DNA from: Amycolatopsis sp. cg9
GTDB taxonomy: Bacteria; Actinomycetota; Actinomycetes; Mycobacteriales; Pseudonocardiaceae
Length of the DNA: 64,000 nucleotides
NCBI RefSeq assembly: GCF_041346945.1
Contig: NZ_CP166850.1
Location: 8,416,501 to 8,480,500 of the forward strand
Direction: 5' to 3'
A program made the position numbers and the translations under genes. The number at the start of each line of letters is the position of its first letter. The stretch's first letter is position 1. A model generated the notes under the pieces. The model ran no database searches. It was given only the letters and a program-made list of their open reading frames with translations, and was not told the DNA's origin. This document shows positions 7,694 to 15,798 of the stretch, one piece after another.

Positions 7694-10600
7694 CGGACCG
7701 GGGCCCTCTCTGCCGGAGTCGCGTTCGTCGGCGCCGCGCCGAACACCGGCGTCCGGGGATCGGCGGCCAGTTCGGCCAGTGCCCGCAGGCACTCGTCGAG
7801 CAGGTGCTCCGCGCTGTCGCGGTCGAACAGGCCGGTGGCGTATTCGAGGTCGAGCACCAGCCGGTCCGGGCGCCGGTAGGCCTGCAGGTTGAGGTCGTAG
7901 CGGGTGGTGCCCGGGTTGAGCAGCTCGGCCGACACCTCGACGCCGCCGTCGGCGAACTCGTAGAACTCCAGGTCCTGGTAGGCGAAAACGGCGTCGAAGA
8001 GCGCGTTGCGGGCGGGGTCGCGGGCCAAGCCCAGCCGCTTCGCCAGCAGCTCGGCCGGGTAGTCCGGATAGGACAGTGCGGCGGCGCGCCGGCCGTCCAG
8101 GTCCCGCAGCAGCTCGCCGAGGTCGCGGCCGGCGGCCGGTCGCGCCCGCAGGCCAACGACGTTCGCGAACATGCCGACCACCCGATCCAGGTCGGGGTGG
8201 GCGGTGCGCCCGCTCGTCGGGGTGCCGACGACGAAGTCGTGCTGCCCGGTGCGCCGGGCGAGCGCCGCGACGTAGGCGGTGAGGACGACGGTGAACGGTG
8301 TCGTGCCGGCCTGCCGCGCGACTTCTTCGACGCGGGCGAGCTCGGCCGCGGGCAGCTCGCGGCGGGCCACCGCGCCCCGCGTCGCCCGCTGGGTGCCGCG
8401 CGGGCGGTCGAGCGGCAGGTCCGCGGTCGGCGGATCGGCGAGTTCGGCCAGCCAGAAGGCCTCCGCCGCCGGGTCGTCGCCGCGGTCGTGGCACCACCGC
8501 GCGGCCGCGGCGAAGCTCGGCTCCGGCGCGGGTGGTTCGTCACCCAGGTAGAGGCCGAGCAGGTCGGCGACGAGGACTCGCAGCGAGAGGCCGTCGAGCA
8601 CGATGTGGTGGGTGTCCAGGTACAGGTCGTGCGCGCCGGGCCCGGCCGGGACCAGCAGCGCGCGCAGCAGCGGCGGCCGGTCGAGCCGGAACGGGCGCAC
8701 GAACCGGCCGAGCACGTCCGGCACCGGCTCGTCGAGCACCTCGAAGCCGGCCTCGGCGCCGGCCTTAGCGATCTGGCGCACCCCGCCCTCGGCGAGCACG
8801 AAGCTCATCCGCAGGGCGTCGTGCCGGCCGGCCAGCGCCTCGACGGCCTGCCGCAGCCGCGCCGGATCGACGGGGCCGCGCAGCCGCAGCCGCACCGGCA
8901 CGTTGTAGGCGACGGAGTCCGGGTCGGCCGCCCAGTGCGCGTAGAGCGCGAGCTGGCGCGGGTGCAGCGGCACCTGGCTGCCCGGGGCGGGTTCGGGGAT
9001 CGGCGGCGCGTGGCCGGTGGCCGCGCCGGCCAGTGCCGCGGTCATCCCGGCGAGGGTGCGGGTGCGGAGGGCGTCGGCGTACCCGAGCCGGACGCCGAGC
9101 CGCCGGTCCAGCCGGCCCAGCAGCGCACCGAGTTTGAGCGAATTCCCGCCGATGGCCAGGAAGTCCTCGGCCGGGCCGATGGTGTCCGCCGGCAGGCCGA
9201 GCACCTCGCCCCACAGCTCGGCGAGCCGTCCCTCCGCCTCGGTGTGCCGCACCTTGGCCCGCACGGCACCGGGCGCGGGCAACCGGGCGGTGTCGACCTT
9301 CCCGTTGGCGTTCAACGGAAGCCGGTCCAGCCAGACGAACTGGTCGGGCACCAGGTAGTCCGGCAGGACCGCCGCGAGCTCCGCCCGGACGGCCGCCTCG
9401 TCGGTGTCCGGCGCGACGAGGTAGGCGACCAGCCGCTTGTCCTGCACGGTGTCGCCGACCGGGCGGGCGTAGGCGTCGCGCACCCCGGTCACCGCGTACA
9501 GCGCCGTGATCACCTCGGCGATCTCGATGCGGTGGCCGCGGATCTTCACCTGCCCGTCGACCCGGCCGTGGAAGTGCAGCAGGCCGTCGGCGTCCTGGTG
9601 CGCCTGGTCGCCGGAGCGGTAGTACCGCTCGCCGCCGACCTCGACGAAGCGGTCGGCGGTCAGCTCGGGCCGGTTGAGGTAGCCGCGCGCGACGCCGGAC
9701 CCGCCGGTGCAGAGCTCGCCGACCACGCCCGGCGCCACCGGGACGCGGTGTTCGTCGAGCACGAGCACGGTGGTGCCGTCGAGCGGCCTGCCGAGGGGCA
9801 CCGGCCCGGCCGGCTCGGCGTCGATCGGGTGGACACTGGTGAAGATGGTGTTCTCGGTCGGCCCGTACGCGGCGTGGAGGGCCAGCCCCGGGGAGTGCGT
9901 GCGCGCCAGCTCGAGGTGCCGCGGCGACACGACGTCCCCGCCGGTGAACACCTTCCCCAGCGGCGCGAAGATCGCGGGTTCGTCGTCGACGAGCTGGTTG
10001 AACAGCGCCGAAGTCACGAACGCCCAGGTGACCCGGTGCTCCCGCAGCGCGGCGGCGAACCGCACCGGCACGACGACGGTCGCCGGATCGACGATGCACA
10101 ACCGGGCACCGGTGAGCAGCGCGCCCCAGATCTCCATGGTCGCGGCGTCGAACTCGAGCGGGCTGGCGTGCAGGACGTGGTCGTCGGGCGAGAAGGCGAG
10201 GAAGTGCGGTTCGCGGACGACCCGGAAGATCCCGGCGTGTTCGATGAGCACGCCCTTGGGCTTCCCGGTGCTGCCGGAGGTGAAGAGCACGTGCGCGAGC
10301 GGCGACCGCTCGTCCAGCGGCGGCGGCGCGGTGACGCTCCCGGTCCCGCTCCCCCACGCCTCGACCCGGGAGAGAGCGGCGACCTCGACCCCCTCCGGCG
10401 CGGCGGCCGCGATGCCGGCGGCGTCCGCGGCCACGACGATCCCGATGTCGTTGTCCGCCAGCAGCTCCCCGATCCGCCGGCCGGGCGTGGCCGGGCTGAT
10501 GGGCACGTAGGCACCCCCGGCCAGGGTGATCCCGACCGCGGCGACGACGGCGTCCACCCCCCGCGGAAACGCCATGCCGACCAGGGTTTCCCGCTCCACC

Positions 10601-10746
10601 CCGAGCCGCTGGAGCCCGGCGGCCACGGCGATCGCCCGGGCCGCCAGCTCCCGGTAGGTGAGCGTGCTGTCACCACAGACCGCCACGGCGTCGGGCCGCC
10701 GACGGACTTGGTCGAGGAAGCATTCGTCGAGACGGAGCGAACCCAC
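7690..10746 (-). CDS. NRPS initiation protein, A-T-C architecture
   Basis: About 1018 residues with the same order as its downstream neighbour: adenylation (motifs LFTSGSTGKPKGVLIEH, AAYGPTENT, YRSGDQAHQ, NGKVDTARLP), carrier (FLAIGGNSLKLG) and C-terminal condensation (HHIVLDGLS). No N-terminal condensation domain is present, so it most likely loads the first amino acid and passes it to the next A-T-C protein. The pocket read by eye is D-A-M-F-V-T-A-I-F-K, suggesting a hydrophobic residue without a clean precedent. The reading frame extends to a TTG at 10767, but the GTG at 10746 has a GGGGGG Shine-Dalgarno at good spacing and is preferred. It is the first gene of the minus-strand NRPS operon. 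Confidence 0.88.
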   Translation of the reverse strand: MGSLRLDECFLDQVRRRPDAVAVCGDSTLTYRELAARAIAVAAGLQRLGVERETLVGMAFPRGVDAVVAAVGITLAGGAYVPISPATPGRRIGELLADNDIGIVVAADAAGIAAAAPEGVEVAALSRVEAWGSGTGSVTAPPPLDERSPLAHVLFTSGSTGKPKGVLIEHAGIFRVVREPHFLAFSPDDHVLHASPLEFDAATMEIWGALLTGARLCIVDPATVVVPVRFAAALREHRVTWAFVTSALFNQLVDDEPAIFAPLGKVFTGGDVVSPRHLELARTHSPGLALHAAYGPTENTIFTSVHPIDAEPAGPVPLGRPLDGTTVLVLDEHRVPVAPGVVGELCTGGSGVARGYLNRPELTADRFVEVGGERYYRSGDQAHQDADGLLHFHGRVDGQVKIRGHRIEIAEVITALYAVTGVRDAYARPVGDTVQDKRLVAYLVAPDTDEAAVRAELAAVLPDYLVPDQFVWLDRLPLNANGKVDTARLPAPGAVRAKVRHTEAEGRLAELWGEVLGLPADTIGPAEDFLAIGGNSLKLGALLGRLDRRLGVRLGYADALRTRTLAGMTAALAGAATGHAPPIPEPAPGSQVPLHPRQLALYAHWAADPDSVAYNVPVRLRLRGPVDPARLRQAVEALAGRHDALRMSFVLAEGGVRQIAKAGAEAGFEVLDEPVPDVLGRFVRPFRLDRPPLLRALLVPAGPGAHDLYLDTHHIVLDGLSLRVLVADLLGLYLGDEPPAPEPSFAAAARWCHDRGDDPAAEAFWLAELADPPTADLPLDRPRGTQRATRGAVARRELPAAELARVEEVARQAGTTPFTVVLTAYVAALARRTGQHDFVVGTPTSGRTAHPDLDRVVGMFANVVGLRARPAAGRDLGELLRDLDGRRAAALSYPDYPAELLAKRLGLARDPARNALFDAVFAYQDLEFYEFADGGVEVSAELLNPGTTRYDLNLQAYRRPDRLVLDLEYATGLFDRDSAEHLLDECLRALAELAADPRTPVFGAAPTNATPAERAPVR

Positions 10747-10769
10747 GGACCCCCCTGACTCCGGCAATG

Positions 10770-10785
10770 CCCCGAAGTATCGGGG
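10770..10785. promoter_or_regulatory. Operator-like inverted repeat upstream of the NRPS operon
   Basis: CCCCGA (10770-10775) and TCGGGG (10780-10785) form a perfect inverted repeat with a 4-bp centre, 24 bp upstream of the GTG start at 10746. On the minus strand the centre reads GATACT, which resembles a -10 box, though I could find no good -35. It could be a regulator site over the NRPS promoter or a short leader hairpin. Confidence 0.3.
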
Positions 10786-10833
10786 CCCGGGGACAGCGGA
10801 TCCCTGTACACGCCGCTGAACGCGACCGGCGCG

Positions 10834-11256
10834 TCACCGGGCCGGCCGCACCGCGGCGGCGGCCACCCCCGACAACGTTCCGGTGATCACCAGCCCGACG
10901 AGGAGGTTGCCCGCTGCCGTCGCGAGCCGGCCGGGGCTGTCCAGGGTGACCGGGACGATCACCGCGATCACCGTCGCCAGCAGCATGATCGACACGAAGA
11001 ACGACTTCGCTCGCGGTGTGCTGATCAGCAGCAGGTGCAGCAACCCGGTGGCCGCCAACGCTGCGAGCGCGGCGCCCGCGGCGTAGCTCGCGATGTCCAC
11101 GCTGCTCCAGGCGTTCTCCCCGCTGGGGGCCAGCACCGGTACGCCGAACAAGCCGTCCGCGGCGATGACGGCCAGGATCGCCGCCAGCGCCGCGACCAGT
11201 GCTGTCGCGGCGCCGCCTGCCCAGAGGCGGCCTGCCACGAGGGTGGGTCGGGTCAT
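10834..11256 (-). CDS. DUF6069-like integral membrane protein
   Basis: 140 residues with four predicted hydrophobic helices: around 10-32, after a short GENAWSSVD loop at about 52-75, about 80-100, and 112-135. Small four-helix proteins of this composition in actinomycetes are usually annotated DUF6069, with no known function. The frame opens 42 bp earlier, but the ATG at 11256 follows GGAGGACGACG and gives a clean N-terminus, MTRPTLVAGRLWAGG. It is monocistronic on the minus strand, behind the NRPS operon start and divergent from the transporter operon. The family name is from memory of its composition, not from a search. Confidence 0.6.
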   Translation of the reverse strand: MTRPTLVAGRLWAGGAATALVAALAAILAVIAADGLFGVPVLAPSGENAWSSVDIASYAAGAALAALAATGLLHLLLISTPRAKSFFVSIMLLATVIAVIVPVTLDSPGRLATAAGNLLVGLVITGTLSGVAAAAVRPAR

Positions 11257-11321
11257 CGTCGTCCTCCGCTCGCCGTACCGGACGAGCCACCGAAGCACAC
11301 CGGACCGGCGGGCGGGCTCCT

Positions 11322-11383
11322 CCGCCGGGGGTGAGGCGCTCCGGTCTCACCCCCGGCGGGTGACCCGGTCTCACCCTTGGCGG
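11322..11383. repeat. Hairpin plus third repeat copy in a divergent promoter region
   Basis: CCGCCGGGGGTGAG (11322-11335) is perfectly complementary to CTCACCCCCGGCGG (11346-11359), leaving a 10-nt loop. A further direct copy, CTCACCCTTGGCGG, follows at 11370-11383. The two right-hand copies are 24 bp apart and share CCGGTCTCACCC at their left ends. Its position between divergent genes argues for regulator binding rather than termination, but both are possible. Confidence 0.4.
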
Positions 11384-11429
11384 AACACGATGAGGCCTCC
11401 GTCGAGGCGAGCCCGGGAGGCCGACTGCC

Positions 11430-11495
11430 ATGACCACCACGAACTCACGCCGCACAGCCTCACCACACACAGCACCGGCGGGAGCGGCTCGATGA
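11430..11495 (+). CDS. Putative 21-residue leader peptide coupled to the APC transporter
   Basis: A short frame starts at ATG 11430, nine bases after GGGAGG, and reads MTTTNSRRTASPHTAPAGAA then R and a stop. Its TGA overlaps the ATG of the transporter gene (ATGA at 11492-11495), the same coupling used between all the following genes in this operon. It is rich in Thr, Ser and Ala, with no run of a single amino acid of the kind expected for classic attenuation. Translation of this frame would bring ribosomes to the transporter start. It may be only a spacer frame; ribosome profiling would decide. Confidence 0.4.
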   Translation: MTTTNSRRTASPHTAPAGAAR

Positions 11496-12961
11496 GCGGC
11501 GCCGACACGCCGGTGCGGAGCGGGTCCGGCACCGCACCGCCCACCGAAGGGGCCGGCCGCGCGAGAAAGCCCGCCGCCGCGTGGATCTCCTGGGTCGCGC
11601 TCGCGCTCATGACGACCAGTTCCGTCGCGAGCCTGCGCCCGTCGCCGACGATGGCCGTGTACGGGCTCGCGGCCGTCTTCCTCTACGTCGTCCCGGCGAT
11701 CGTGTTCCTGCTGCCGACTTCCCTCGTCTCGGCCGAGCTCGCTTCGGGCTGGCCCGGCGGGGTCTACAACTGGGTGGCGCTCGGGATCTCCAAGCCGATG
11801 GGCTTCCTGGCCGTGTGGTGCCAGTTCGCGATGACGATCTTCTACTACCCCAGCCTGCTCGGCTACGTCGCGAGCACGCTGGCCTACGTCGTCGACCCGG
11901 ACCTGGCCGGCAACGGGTGGTGGACGGCCGCGGTCATCGTCGTGGCCTACTGGTCGGGGGTCTGGATCTCCTCCCGGGGCACGAAGGGCGTGGCCGGGCT
12001 CGCCGGCGGCGGGCTCGTCATCGGCACCCTGGTCCCCGGTGCCCTGCTGGTCGTGCTCGGCATCGTGTTCCTCGGCCAGGGTCACCCGTCCGCGGCGCCG
12101 ATGTCGGCGGACCACCTGCTGCCCGCGTGGGCCGGGCTGGCGAGCCTCGTGCTGATCGTGAACAACTTCCTGTCCTACTCGGGCATGGAGATGAACGCGG
12201 TGCACGTGTCCTCGCTGCGCAAGCCGGGCAAGGAGTTCCCGCGCGCGATGTTCCTGGCGATGGGGCTCGTGCTGCTCGTCTTCGTCCTGCCCGCGCTGGC
12301 GATCAGCTGGATCGTCCCCGCCGAGCAGCTCTCCCTCACCGCCGGGGTGATGCAGGCCTTCGACGCGGTCTTCGCCACCTTCGGCATCCAGTGGCTGACG
12401 CCCCTGATCGGCGTCATGCTCGTCCTGGCCTCGCTCGGCGGGATGCTCACCTGGCTGGCCGGCCCGTCGAAGGGCCTGCTGCTGATCTCCCGGCAGGAGG
12501 GCTACCTGCCGCCGTTCCTGCAGCGGCTCAACAAACAGGGCGTGCAGCGGAACATCCTCGTCACCCAAGGCGCGATCACCACCTTGATCGCCCTGTGCTA
12601 CGCGTTCGTCCCGGACGTGTCGAGCGCCTACTGGATCTTCTCGGTGATCACCACGCAGGTGTACCTCATCGTGTACCTGCTCATGTTCGTCGCGGCGGTG
12701 CGGTTGCGGCGCAAGCACCCGGAGCACCCGCGCGGGTTCCGCGCGCCGATGCTGCTCGGCCTCTGCGGCGTCGGGTTCTGCGCGTCGCTGGCCGCGCTGC
12801 TGGTCGGGTTCGTCCCGCCGTCGCAGTTCGGCTCCGGCAACCCGTGGGTGTACCTCGGCGTCGTCGCGGGCGGCGCGCTCGGGCTCGGCCTGCTGGTGCC
12901 GTTCCTGTTCTACCGCATGCGAAAGCCGTCATGGCGGCAGCCGGAGGTGAGCCCGTCGTGA
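11492..12961 (+). CDS. APC-superfamily amino acid transporter (GadC-like)
   Basis: 489 residues with about 12 hydrophobic helices, beginning at residue 30 after a polar, Gly/Pro-rich N-terminus. The motif ASGWPGGVYNWV near residue 85 corresponds to the conserved substrate-binding helix region of the amino acid/polyamine/organocation family, and AGPSKGLLLISRQEGYLP is typical of the glutamate/GABA antiporter branch. It probably exchanges or imports an amino acid or amine across the cytoplasmic membrane. The ATG at 11492 follows GGGAG and overlaps the preceding short frame. The stop overlaps the next gene (GTGA). Grouping with a peptidase suggests use of small peptides or amino acid derivatives. 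The exact substrate cannot be told. Confidence 0.82.
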   Translation: MSGADTPVRSGSGTAPPTEGAGRARKPAAAWISWVALALMTTSSVASLRPSPTMAVYGLAAVFLYVVPAIVFLLPTSLVSAELASGWPGGVYNWVALGISKPMGFLAVWCQFAMTIFYYPSLLGYVASTLAYVVDPDLAGNGWWTAAVIVVAYWSGVWISSRGTKGVAGLAGGGLVIGTLVPGALLVVLGIVFLGQGHPSAAPMSADHLLPAWAGLASLVLIVNNFLSYSGMEMNAVHVSSLRKPGKEFPRAMFLAMGLVLLVFVLPALAISWIVPAEQLSLTAGVMQAFDAVFATFGIQWLTPLIGVMLVLASLGGMLTWLAGPSKGLLLISRQEGYLPPFLQRLNKQGVQRNILVTQGAITTLIALCYAFVPDVSSAYWIFSVITTQVYLIVYLLMFVAAVRLRRKHPEHPRGFRAPMLLGLCGVGFCASLAALLVGFVPPSQFGSGNPWVYLGVVAGGALGLGLLVPFLFYRMRKPSWRQPEVSPS

Positions 12962-13302
12962 CCACTGTGGACGAACACTCGACGAGGCGGCAGCGGATAC
13001 TGGTCTACGTCGTCGTCGGCATCGCGCTCGGCGCGCTGCTGGTGGCCGGGTACGGGCTCTTCCGCTCGGCCCGGTCGAGCGTCGCCGCCGTCTGCGCCGA
13101 CCCGGCCGCCGCACTCGCCCGGGCGGCGAGCGACAGCGGGCTGGCCAACGGCGCCGGCGGTCCCGGCACCCGCCCGGTCCGCGCGCCCGGCACCGCGGTG
13201 CGCGGTCAGCTGGCCGTGATCGAGCGGTACTGCCCCGAGCGGCTGGCGGCGTTCCACGACTACGCCGACCGGCTGGCGTTCGCCGCCGGGACGGGCGGGT
13301 GA
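12958..13302 (+). CDS. Small single-pass membrane protein in the transporter operon
   Basis: 114 residues starting at a GTG that overlaps the transporter stop. A basic N-terminus (STRRQR) precedes one hydrophobic helix at about residues 15-35 (ILVYVVVGIALGALLVAGY). The remaining 80 residues should lie outside the membrane and contain two cysteines, Cys44 and one near residue 95, that could pair. No family was recognised. Its tight coupling to the transporter and peptidase genes on both sides suggests an accessory role with one of them. Confidence 0.6.
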   Translation: MTTVDEHSTRRQRILVYVVVGIALGALLVAGYGLFRSARSSVAAVCADPAAALARAASDSGLANGAGGPGTRPVRAPGTAVRGQLAVIERYCPERLAAFHDYADRLAFAAGTGG

Positions 13303-14675
13303 CGGCCGTGGACCTGCGTGACCGGGTGACCGCGCTCATGCCGCGAGCGCACGAAGAACTCGCGGAGCTCGTCGCGATGCGGTCCGTCGCGGACCCGCGG
13401 CAGTTCCCGCCCGAGGAGTGCCGGCGCGCGGCGGTCTGGGTGGCCGATGCCTTCACCGAAGCGGGGTTCGCCGACACCCGGCTCGCCGAGACCCCGGACG
13501 GCAGCCAAGCCGTGGTCGGCACCCGGCCGTGCGGGCGGGCGGACGCCCCGACCGTGCTGCTGTACGCGCACTACGACGTCCAGCCGCCGCTCGCCGACGC
13601 CGAGTGGCGGACCCCGCCGTTCCGGCTGACCGAAGTGGACGGACGCTGGTACGGGCGCGGAGCCGCCGACTGCAAGGGCAACATCCTCATGCACCTGACG
13701 GCCCTGCGCGCGCTCGGCGACGAACTGCCGGTCCACCTCAAACTGGTCGTCGAAGGCTCCGAGGAACAGGGCACCGGCGGCCTGGAGGCGTTCGTGCCCG
13801 AGCACGCCGACCTCCTGCGGGCCGACGCGATCCTGGTGTGCGACACCGGGAACGCCGCGGTCGGGGAGCCCGCCGTCACGGTCAGCCTGCGCGGCATGGT
13901 CACCGTGGTCGTGTCCGTCGAAGCGCTGCCGACCGAACTGCACTCCGGCATGTTCGGCGGCCCCGCCCCGGACGCGCTGGCCGCGCTGATCGCCGTGCTC
14001 GCCACCCTCCGCGACGCCGACGGCGACACCACCGTCCGGGGCCTGCCCAACGACGGCCGCTGGCCCGGCGCCCCCTACCCGGCGGCGCGCTTCCGCACGG
14101 ACGCGGGACTCTCCCCCGGCGCCGCCCTGCTCGGCAGCGGCGGGGTCGCGGACACGCTGTGGGCGCGCTCGTCGCTGACGGTGCTCGGCATCGACTGCCC
14201 GCCGGTCGTCGGCTCCACCGCGGCCATCACCCCGCGCGCCCGCGCCCGGCTGAACCTGCGGATCCCGCCGGGCGTCCGGCCGGCGGACGCGGCCGGCGCG
14301 CTGACCGCCCACCTGACCGCCGCGGCGCCGTGGGGCGTTCACCTGTCGGTGGCGGTCGAGGGGATCGGCGAGCCGTTCCACGCGGCCACCGACGGCCCCG
14401 CCCACCAGGTGCTGGCCGAGGCGATGCGGGCCGCGTACGGCCGCCCGGTGAGCCGGCTCGGGCAGGGCGGGTCGATCCCGCTCTGCACCGTCTTCGCCGA
14501 CACCTACCCCGACGCCGAGATCCTGCTCATCGGCGTCGAGGAACCGCAGGCGCTCATCCACGCCCCCAACGAAAGCGTCGCCCCGGAGGAGATCGCCGCC
14601 ATGGCGCTGACCGAAGCGTTGTTCCTCCGGGGCTACGGGGTCAGCCGCGGTCCTGGTGCTCGCCGCCGGTGCTGA
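13299..14675 (+). CDS. M20-family metallopeptidase (dipeptidase-like)
   Basis: 458 residues. Metal-binding and catalytic elements of the M20 family are all visible: YAHYDVQPP (His91, Asp93), GAADCKGN (bridging Asp124), EGSEEQGTG (catalytic and ligand Glu pair near 153-154), VCDTGN (Asp) and a C-terminal IHAPNESV (His). LHSGMFGG in the middle marks the dimerisation/lid domain typical of the carnosinase/CNDP branch. It should hydrolyse dipeptides or N-acyl amino acids in the cytosol. The GTG start overlaps the previous stop. Its 3' end overlaps the convergent DUF4288-like gene by 35 bp, so the last dozen codons are shared on opposite strands. Confidence 0.85.
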   Translation: MTAVDLRDRVTALMPRAHEELAELVAMRSVADPRQFPPEECRRAAVWVADAFTEAGFADTRLAETPDGSQAVVGTRPCGRADAPTVLLYAHYDVQPPLADAEWRTPPFRLTEVDGRWYGRGAADCKGNILMHLTALRALGDELPVHLKLVVEGSEEQGTGGLEAFVPEHADLLRADAILVCDTGNAAVGEPAVTVSLRGMVTVVVSVEALPTELHSGMFGGPAPDALAALIAVLATLRDADGDTTVRGLPNDGRWPGAPYPAARFRTDAGLSPGAALLGSGGVADTLWARSSLTVLGIDCPPVVGSTAAITPRARARLNLRIPPGVRPADAAGALTAHLTAAAPWGVHLSVAVEGIGEPFHAATDGPAHQVLAEAMRAAYGRPVSRLGQGGSIPLCTVFADTYPDAEILLIGVEEPQALIHAPNESVAPEEIAAMALTEALFLRGYGVSRGPGARRRC

Positions 14676-14967
14676 AGTGGCGGTCGAGGTACTCCGCCGG
14701 CGGCAAGGAGCTGTCGCGCAGCAGCGAGAACACCTCGCTGCCCGGCGACAGCTCCCTTTCGCCGGTCGCGTACCCCTGCGCGAGCCCGAGGTAGCTCACC
14801 TCGGCTCGCTCCGCGTACTCGCGAGCTTCCGCCTCGGCGAGCGCCTGTGCCTCGTCGAGGTCGGCCGCCCGCCACAGCGTTATGCGCTCTTCGTACGGTT
14901 CTTCGCCCGCGTGCGTCCACCGGAAGAGGCAGCGCACCGCGAACCATTCGTCGGATTCGTCCGTCAC
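14641..14967 (-). CDS. DUF4288-like small protein
   Basis: 108 residues, mostly acidic: WFAVRCLFRW near the start, then YEERITLWRAADLDEAQALAEAEAREYAE. That pattern of a beta-strand core with an AxxAEAEA helix resembles DUF4288 proteins, whose function is unknown. Two adjacent GTG codons (14967 and 14970) follow GGGGGAG, and either may be the start. The 3' end overlaps the convergent M20 peptidase gene. The family assignment is by eye. Confidence 0.6.
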   Translation of the reverse strand: MTDESDEWFAVRCLFRWTHAGEEPYEERITLWRAADLDEAQALAEAEAREYAERAEVSYLGLAQGYATGERELSPGSEVFSLLRDSSLPPAEYLDRHFSTGGEHQDRG

Positions 14968-14999
14968 CACTCCCCCGTCCCCGATGGTCCGGACGAATT

Positions 15000-15794
15000 T
15001 TAGTGCGTTTCGGTGGTGTACCCGCCGTCGAGGGTGAAGGTCGCTCCCGTGATGTTGCCCGCGACCCGGTCGGCGGCCAGGAAAGCCGCCAGGTTCGCGA
15101 CTTCCGCGGGTTGGGTGAACCGGCCGGTGACGGCGTGGGCGGCCGCCTCGCCGGCCACCGCGCGGGGGGTCGCGCCGGAGCCGGCCGCGACGGTTTCGGC
15201 CACGCCGCCGGTGCCGAGCCACAGGTCCGTCGCGACCGGGCCCGGGTTGATCGCGTTGGCGCGGACGCCGTGCGGGCCGAACTCCTTCGACACCGACTTC
15301 GTGAAGTTGACCAGCGCCGCCTTCGCCGCGCTGTAGTCGATGACGCCGGGGTCGGGCAGGACCGCGTTGATCGAGGCGATCGTGACGATGCTGCCCCGGC
15401 CCGCGGTCACCATCGTCGGCAGCACGGCTCGCGTCGCGCGGACCGCGCTCAGCAGGTTGAGGGTGATCGACCGGGTCCACTCGTCGTCGGTGACCAGCAG
15501 GAAGCCGTTCGGCCGCGGGGTGACGGCGCCGACGTTGTTGACCAGGACGTCGACGCGCCCGAGCTCGGTCAGGGCCAGCTCCACGAGCCGGCCGGGGCCG
15601 TCGGCGGTGCCGAGGTCCACGGCCAGCGCGTGCGCCTTCCCGGCCCTGGTGAGCGCGGCCAGCTCGGCTCCGGGCGCGCGGGCGCCGGCGACGACGTGGA
15701 CGCCCTCGGCGACGAGCGCTTCGGTGACGGCCAGGCCGATGCCCCGGCTGGCCCCGGTGACCACGGCGACCCGGCCCGCCAGATCCAGCTCCAC
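15000..15794 (-). CDS. Short-chain dehydrogenase/reductase (SDR)
   Basis: 264 residues of a classical SDR. The Rossmann cofactor motif is VTGASRGIGLAV near residue 12, followed by DVLVNNVGAV, the catalytic serine region IVTIASINAVLP and the catalytic YSAAK near residue 157, then NPGPVATDL. The enzyme should catalyse NAD(P)-dependent oxidoreduction of a hydroxy/keto substrate. An acidic residue after the second strand is not obvious and an Arg is present, which leans towards NADP. It starts just 4 bp after the end of the alpha/beta hydrolase gene, and the two are divergent from a LysR regulator, so they are probably its targets. The substrate is unknown. Confidence 0.88.
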   Translation of the reverse strand: MELDLAGRVAVVTGASRGIGLAVTEALVAEGVHVVAGARAPGAELAALTRAGKAHALAVDLGTADGPGRLVELALTELGRVDVLVNNVGAVTPRPNGFLLVTDDEWTRSITLNLLSAVRATRAVLPTMVTAGRGSIVTIASINAVLPDPGVIDYSAAKAALVNFTKSVSKEFGPHGVRANAINPGPVATDLWLGTGGVAETVAAGSGATPRAVAGEAAAHAVTGRFTQPAEVANLAAFLAADRVAGNITGATFTLDGGYTTETH

Positions 15795-15798
15795 GGGC

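Noticed and set aside
7694..8497. Long upstream extension of the second NRPS frame
   Set aside because: The extended part overlaps the upstream NRPS gene out of frame and has Arg/Pro-rich shadow composition. ATG 7693 with the ATGA overlap starts at the normal adenylation-domain N-terminus.
7804..10758. A 984-codon plus-strand frame over the first NRPS gene
   Set aside because: Antisense to a full A-T-C protein; no motif content.
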